In this document: piece by piece, positions 59,237 through 64,000 of the stretch | Layout: the number at the start of each line of letters is the position of its first letter | Position numbering within the stretch: the stretch's first letter is position 1 | Source: Chlorocebus sabaeus | Taxonomy: Eukaryota; Chordata; Mammalia; Primates; Cercopithecidae | Direction: 5' to 3' | NCBI RefSeq assembly: GCF_047675955.1 | Contig: NC_132925.1 | Location: forward strand, 75,831,622-75,895,621 | Length of the DNA: 64,000 nt | Made by a program: the position numbers and the translations under genes | The notes under the pieces: model-generated | What the model saw: the letters and a program-made list of their open reading frames with translations, nothing else | The model's database searches: none | What the model was told of the DNA's origin: nothing

Positions 59237-60770
59237 ACAATTTATATTCACTTAATGCTATTTTAATATAGTATTATGCCTGTATGATATCAATCAGAGA
59301 TTCTGCCAGTACATTTCTGATGATGTCTTGTAACTCTGAGGAACTTCAGTCTTCAAACTGAAGTAATATTCATTTTATATGGCTTGAGTAATGAGTATTC
59401 AATGTATCCAACAATTCCTGATTGCCTGCTACAGACCAGGCACCCTACTGGGCACCAGGGTGAAGATAAGATAGTAATTTCACTGAGTATGTGAGAAAAG
59501 TAGGAAGTAGGGGAAACAATTCATCAAAACACTCTTGTGGGAAAAAACTGTCACCGCCAACTAGATTGTATATGGCTTAAGAACTGGGCTGTCAGAGGTG
59601 AAGTACTGCAAATTCTGTGCATTTCATCCCTTCCAAGGACGTATTTAAAATGTGGTCTTATCTCATCACCCAAATTTAGGGATGTTCTCAGTAGATGCCA
59701 AGGGTAACAAGTCTCTCTTTACAAAAAGGATTCTTTGCACTCATAAAATGTTTTGTTCAAAGGCCAAAGGTACCACAATGTACAAAAACAAAACAAAAGT
59801 TGACCTTTCCAACATTAAATCCAGTTTAATGTAAAAAGGCAAAAACTACCCAAAACATTTCTAAGATACAAGATCCCACACAACCATTTTTACTTGGAAA
59901 AAACCACCAGTCCCAATACAACATTTTAATAAACTTGAAAAGCAGTAAGTACAGTATACTTATCTGTGTAAATTACAGGGTTGGTAACAGAGATTCTCCA
60001 TTATCAACCCCAAAGGACTGAAGTCATTTGAGCAGCAAGAAACTCAGATCCACTGAATTAGGAATGTGTTGGCTTTGGTTTCTTTATATCCTCCTAAAAC
60101 TGGCTGAGCCTTTGTTCAAATCCTCTCTCACTCCTCTGACTACATCTTTCCCTTTCCTTCTTTCTTCTCCAGAAAGAGCCAGGGCTGTATTCTGCACAAG
60201 AGGCATGCCTTTCCTTAACTATGCTCCCTCTAGTGAAATACCTTATAGCTTGTCATGAATATCAGTATTCCAGTAGAGGGAGAAGAGTGGAAAGAGGAAA
60301 TTGAATTCATCAGCTCAGTGGTTGGAATTGATAGCAATCAAGTGCAAAATTAGGAATAATAAGGGCAGTTGCAACAGTGAGGACTTAAAGACATAAATAG
60401 CTTTTTAAAAACTTAACCTGTACACATACTCATTCTACAGTAAAATGTATCATTTGCTAAACATCTCAAAGCCTTGAATTTTTGGACTGTTTTCTTAATC
60501 ATATATTTGCATGTACATATGAACTCTCCCAAAGAAACATTCACCAGTAATAGTAAATTGCTTGAAAAGAGAAGAAAATTTCAAAATACACATATAAAAG
60601 GTAATAATAAATTATAACATAAAAGGTAATTAATAATGCCCAATGTTTGTAGGGATTTAAAACTGGATTGTAGTTTTATGACAAACTTGATTTGAAATGT
60701 TGATTTAAAGTCTTTAGGCTGAGGAGTTTTTTAAAAATGGAAAGTTTTAAGTTATAGAAAAGGAATGGAG

Positions 60771-61063
60771 GCCAGGTGTGATGGGCTGACGACTATAATC
60801 CCAGCACTTTGTGGGGCCAAGGTTCAGGAGTTCGAGACCAGTCTGGGCAACACAGTGAGGCATCGTCTCTACTACAAAAAAAAAAAAAAAAAAAAAACAG
60901 CCAGGCATGCAGGCATGTGCCTATAGTCCCGGCTACTTGGGAGGCTGACGGGGAGGACTGCTTAAGTTTGAGAGATAGAGGCTGCAATGAACTGAGATCG
61001 TACCACTGTACTCCAGCCTGGATGACAAAGCAAGACCCCATTTCAAAAAAAAAAAAAAAGAAG
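60771..61063 (+). mobile_element. Alu (AluJ-like)
   Basis: Plus-strand old Alu with a 23-A linker between arms and a terminal A-tail. The sequence aaggaatgga just before and just after it is the target-site duplication. The left arm carries a short internal deletion. Confidence 0.92.
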
Positions 61064-61239
61064 ACAAGGAATGGAAAAGTTGGACAAATATTCAGCTATA
61101 AAAGGAAATTGACTGTATAGAGTTCTAGTGTACTGCCTCAGCTACCCTAAAATGCAGGTTAAACACACTATTAAACATAATTTCCCATGTACCTTTGCAC
61201 TGACAATGCTGTAAATATCACCATTTTTTTGGGCTCAGC

Positions 61240-61480
61240 CATTAAAAGCATGGGTTCTAGGGTCTATCTACCCAGGCTGAATCCCACTTCCACCACTACA
61301 AGCTGTATAACTCTGGGGAAATCACTTAGCCTCTATGTGCATGTTTCTACATCTATAAAATGAGTAAAACAAGAGTAACTACTTTATGAGGAACATTAAG
61401 AAATTAACAGTGCAAAAGCACACTGTGTCAGCTATTATTATTAGCACCACGCTTGTCACACAGTAAGCCCTAATTCTAAT
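61240..61480 (+). mobile_element. MIR SINE
   Basis: Plus-strand MIR: 'ccattaaaagcatgggttct', 'aatcacttagcctctatgtg', 'tctacatctataaaatgagt' and 'cttgtcacacagtaagccct'. Confidence 0.68.
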
Positions 61481-62374
61481 CTATGTATGCTACACTATTA
61501 GACCAATCTTGCTGAAGTATGGCTTTAGCCCCTACCATTTTTAGGGGCTAAACATTTTTAGGGGCTCTCCACTGACTGATAAAATAAATAAAAACTTCTC
61601 TCCTAGCATTCCAGGTCCTCTACAGTCTGCGCCTGCCTCAGCTCCACCACTTCTACAGGGTTCAATTGCCTCCTGCAGGTAGTCTATGGTCCAACCCAAA
61701 TGACAAATTCAGAACTTCAAACATGCCCCCACCCCAACTCCATCCAACTCCTAGCTCCCAAGTCTTTGCTCATATAGGTCACTCCATCTATAACAGTTTC
61801 CCTCCCTTGGCTGAAATCCTGCTGTTCACTCAAAGTTCTTCCACAAATTCCATTTCTTTAACAAACTCTTTCCTGAACCCTCTCACTAAGCACACGGGAA
61901 CTCATCCCCACCTCTGTATCACAGGACTTCATGTATTCAGAGTTAAGAGTATATGCTCTGAAATCAAGGTGACAATGAGACATACATTTAGTCTCCCAGC
62001 GACCAACAGTTTGCATTCCCAACATAAGGGTGTTACTTAGAACCTGGAACCCACTTTCCCACAAACCATAAGATGAGTTGTAACCATGTCTCCAAAATGA
62101 TCAGCAAAATGCCTTTGGGTGAACCCAAGGACTAACAATGCAGGTGTGTTAGTGTAAGAGGGAAAGAATAACACAAATGTTTCTTCCTCCTTTCCTCAGC
62201 CAAGGTCCAGCTCTAAGCAAAGTCATAGATCCAGTAAACATGGCACCCTTGACTTTCCCCCATTCTCTCTTTGCACCGTGGTCCAGGAGCCTATCTGGGT
62301 TTGTACTGCTTCTCAACAGACTGTTCCACAAAAACTTGCACTCCCTTTCCACCTCCAAAGTAAAGTTCTCCTAT

Positions 62375-62420
62375 TCTTGGTAGAGTTTTCTTTGGTGGAG
62401 TTTTCTTGGTAGAGTTTTTC
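62375..62420. repeat. Three-copy 15-16-bp tandem repeat
   Basis: Units cttggtagagttttc, tttggtggagttttc and ttggtagagtttttc are adjacent, a minimal minisatellite. Confidence 0.88.
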
Positions 62421-63027
62421 CTGCAGATTTAACTATTTTTCACTAAGGTGTGTGAATGACTATGAATGAATACAGTTATCTGTCCTCCTCTCCTCCCAAG
62501 TACACACGTAAAGAAATATGAAGAGTAAGACCTTGCCCCAAATTACTTCTAGGTGTACTGGTCCATAAACCTTTCTTCCTAGAAACACAATTACTAACTA
62601 CACTCTTATGGTCATTCTGATTTTAAACGACAACATCTATGGCTCAAGGCAAATGTTTATTTTCACCAATTTAATCTTTTATTTTAACCAATATTCTCTT
62701 TTGATCAACATAAAATTTTCAAGACCTTGAGGCCTTGATCCTCTGTCCACTTCCTACTATGCCCCCATGTCTACATCAGGGTGTTCTAAGTGAAGGAATT
62801 TCAGGAATGGAAAAGGGGAACCAAAACAAAATTGCTCCTGGTAAGAAATCTGCCTTTCCTGCCTTCCAGAGCTTGCTCCATCTCTTTGGAAAACAGGTAT
62901 TTTCAAAAAGCATGAGGATTTTTCCAAATGGTTTCTGGGGCAGTGGCAGCAGAGCAGCAATCACAAGCAGGTGATTAGTGGGCTGGAATCTGACTTATCA
63001 GGTATTTCTTTTTAAAAACAGAGCCAA

Positions 63028-63310
63028 GGCCGGGCGCGGTGGTTCACACTTGTAATCCTAGCACTTTGGGAGGCTGAGGCAGGCGGATCCCAAGGCCAGG
63101 AGATCAAGACCATCCTGGCCAACATGGTGAAACTACATGTCTACTACAAATACAATAATTAGCTGGGGTGTGGTGGCACATGCCTGTAATCCCAGCTACT
63201 CAGGAGGCTGAGGCAGGAGAATCACCTGAACCAGGGAGTCAGAGGTTGCAGTGAGCCCAGATTGCGCTACTGCACTCCAGTCTGGCAACAGAGTGAGACT
63301 CCATCCAAAT
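63028..63310 (+). mobile_element. Alu
   Basis: Plus-strand full-length Alu starting ggccgggcgcggtgg; aaaacagagccaa before and aaaacacagccaa after form the target-site duplication. The tail is short. Confidence 0.94.
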
Positions 63311-63317
63311 GAAAACA

Positions 63318-63923
63318 CAGCCAAATGGGTAAATTGAATGTCATCAGAATTAAACTTCTGTGCTTCAAAGAATACCATCAAGAAAATGAAAACCCACAGA
63401 ACCTATACATTTTTACAAATCATATATCTGATTAAGGGACTTGAACTAGAATGTAGAAAGAACTCTTTCAGCTCGGTAAATTAACAACAAAAACAAAAAA
63501 ATAAGTTCAATATCATTAGTCATTAGGGAAATGCAAATCTAAATCAGAGATACCACCTCTCACCCACTAGGATGGCTGTAATAAACAACAACAACAACAA
63601 CAGAACAGAAAATGAAGAGTGTTAGCAAGGATATGAAAAAACTGGAATTCTCATACATTGCTAGCAGGAATGTAAAATAGTGTAGCCATTGTGGAAAACA
63701 GTGGTAGTTACTCAAAAGCTTAAACACAGAATTAGCATATGATCCAGCAATTCCACTTCTAGGTATACACTCAAAAGAACTGAAAGCAGAGACTCAAAGA
63801 GATACTTGTGCACTAATATTCATTAGCAGCATTATTCCTAAAAGCCACAAGGTAGAAACAACCCACATGTACATCAACAAATGAATAAACAAATTGTGGT
63901 ATATGTATACAAAGAATATTATT
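63318..63923 (+). mobile_element. Older LINE-1 ORF2 3' fragment
   Basis: This is diverged L1 sequence on the plus strand, with 'caaagaataccatcaagaaa', 'aggatggctgtaataaa', 'gatccagcaattccacttct' and 'ggtagaaacaacccacatgt' in the order of ORF2. It lies between Alu copies at 63028 and 63924. The divergence suggests an L1M-class element; the subfamily is not resolved. Confidence 0.85.
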
Positions 63924-64000
63924 GCCAGGTGCGGTGGCTCATGCCTGCAATCCCAGCACTTTGGGAGGCCAAGCTGGGCAGATCACGAGGTCAGGAGTTC
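63924..64000 (+). mobile_element. Alu, cut by the window edge
   Basis: The first 77 bp of a plus-strand Alu, with the Y-type 'cacgaggtcagga' at the very end. It is inserted at the end of the L1 fragment. Confidence 0.92.

Larger units (their letters stand above)
1..64000 (-). other. ATXN7: ATXN7 gene body, partial (introns plus three coding exons)
   Basis: The window lies inside the ataxin-7 transcription unit, read right to left. The evidence is three exons in conserved order with matching splice phase: 55589-55909, 55286-55354 and 13163-13267. Ataxin-7 is a nuclear subunit of the SAGA/STAGA co-activator that tethers the histone H2B deubiquitinase module (USP22, ATXN7L3, ENY2); expansion of its polyglutamine tract causes spinocerebellar ataxia type 7. 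Introns here are 234 bp (55355-55588) and 42,018 bp (13268-55285). In human the start-codon exon is preceded by distant non-coding exons, so sequence right of 55909 should be intron for the long transcript and promoter for any internal start. Neither gene end is in the window. Confidence 0.93.

Overview
This window is vertebrate, specifically primate, genomic DNA. It is almost entirely intronic sequence of one gene, ataxin-7 (ATXN7), read on the minus strand. Three coding exons can be placed to the base. The start-codon/polyglutamine exon is at 55589-55909, a 69-bp exon is at 55286-55354, and the exon carrying most of the N-terminal zinc-binding block is at 13163-13267. Reading frame and splice phase are continuous through all three (310 + 69 + 105 coding bases, 161 codons plus one base), and every junction has a GT donor and AG acceptor. 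The gene enters from beyond the right edge (any 5' non-coding exons would be above position 64000) and leaves beyond the left edge. I did not see the next coding exon in 1-13162.

The animal is probably an Old World monkey (macaque, baboon or vervet type) rather than human. Several young full-length Alu Y copies (39213, 41331, 45778) end in the 'gcttgagccacc' form that I associate with cercopithecoid AluY subfamilies, where human copies usually read 'gcgtgagccacc'. The ataxin-7 N-terminus also departs from the human protein as I remember it: 7 glutamines rather than about 10, two fewer prolines after them, QQQ in place of QQH, and RRPRP in place of RRTRP. The species call is an inference.

Layout, left to right. 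1-13162 is the ATXN7 intron downstream of the zinc-block exon, with MIR, L2 and Alu copies. 13163-13267 is that exon, with an Alu only 78 bp beyond its acceptor. 13268-55285 is a 42-kb intron. It holds a 5'-truncated L1 with target-site duplications (29511-31685), a smaller L1 3' piece split by an AluY, a Tigger relic, two MER1-type hAT elements, MER5A, many ancient MIR/L2 fragments and over a dozen Alus. 55286-56520 is a CpG island containing the two 5' coding exons, a 234-bp G-rich mini-intron, the CAG repeat and the likely internal promoter. 56520-64000 is the intron further upstream, again with MIR, Alu and L1 sequence.

I found no tRNA, rRNA, CRISPR array or second protein-coding gene. 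The nearest things to unexplained structure are two near-perfect short hairpins in the big intron (42050-42084 and 45296-45345), a 98-bp tandem duplication (51803-51986), a G-quadruplex-prone tract beside the polyQ exon, and a perfect CRE palindrome inside the first coding exon. Repeat family names and edges come from reading the sequence against remembered consensus sequences, not from a masking run.
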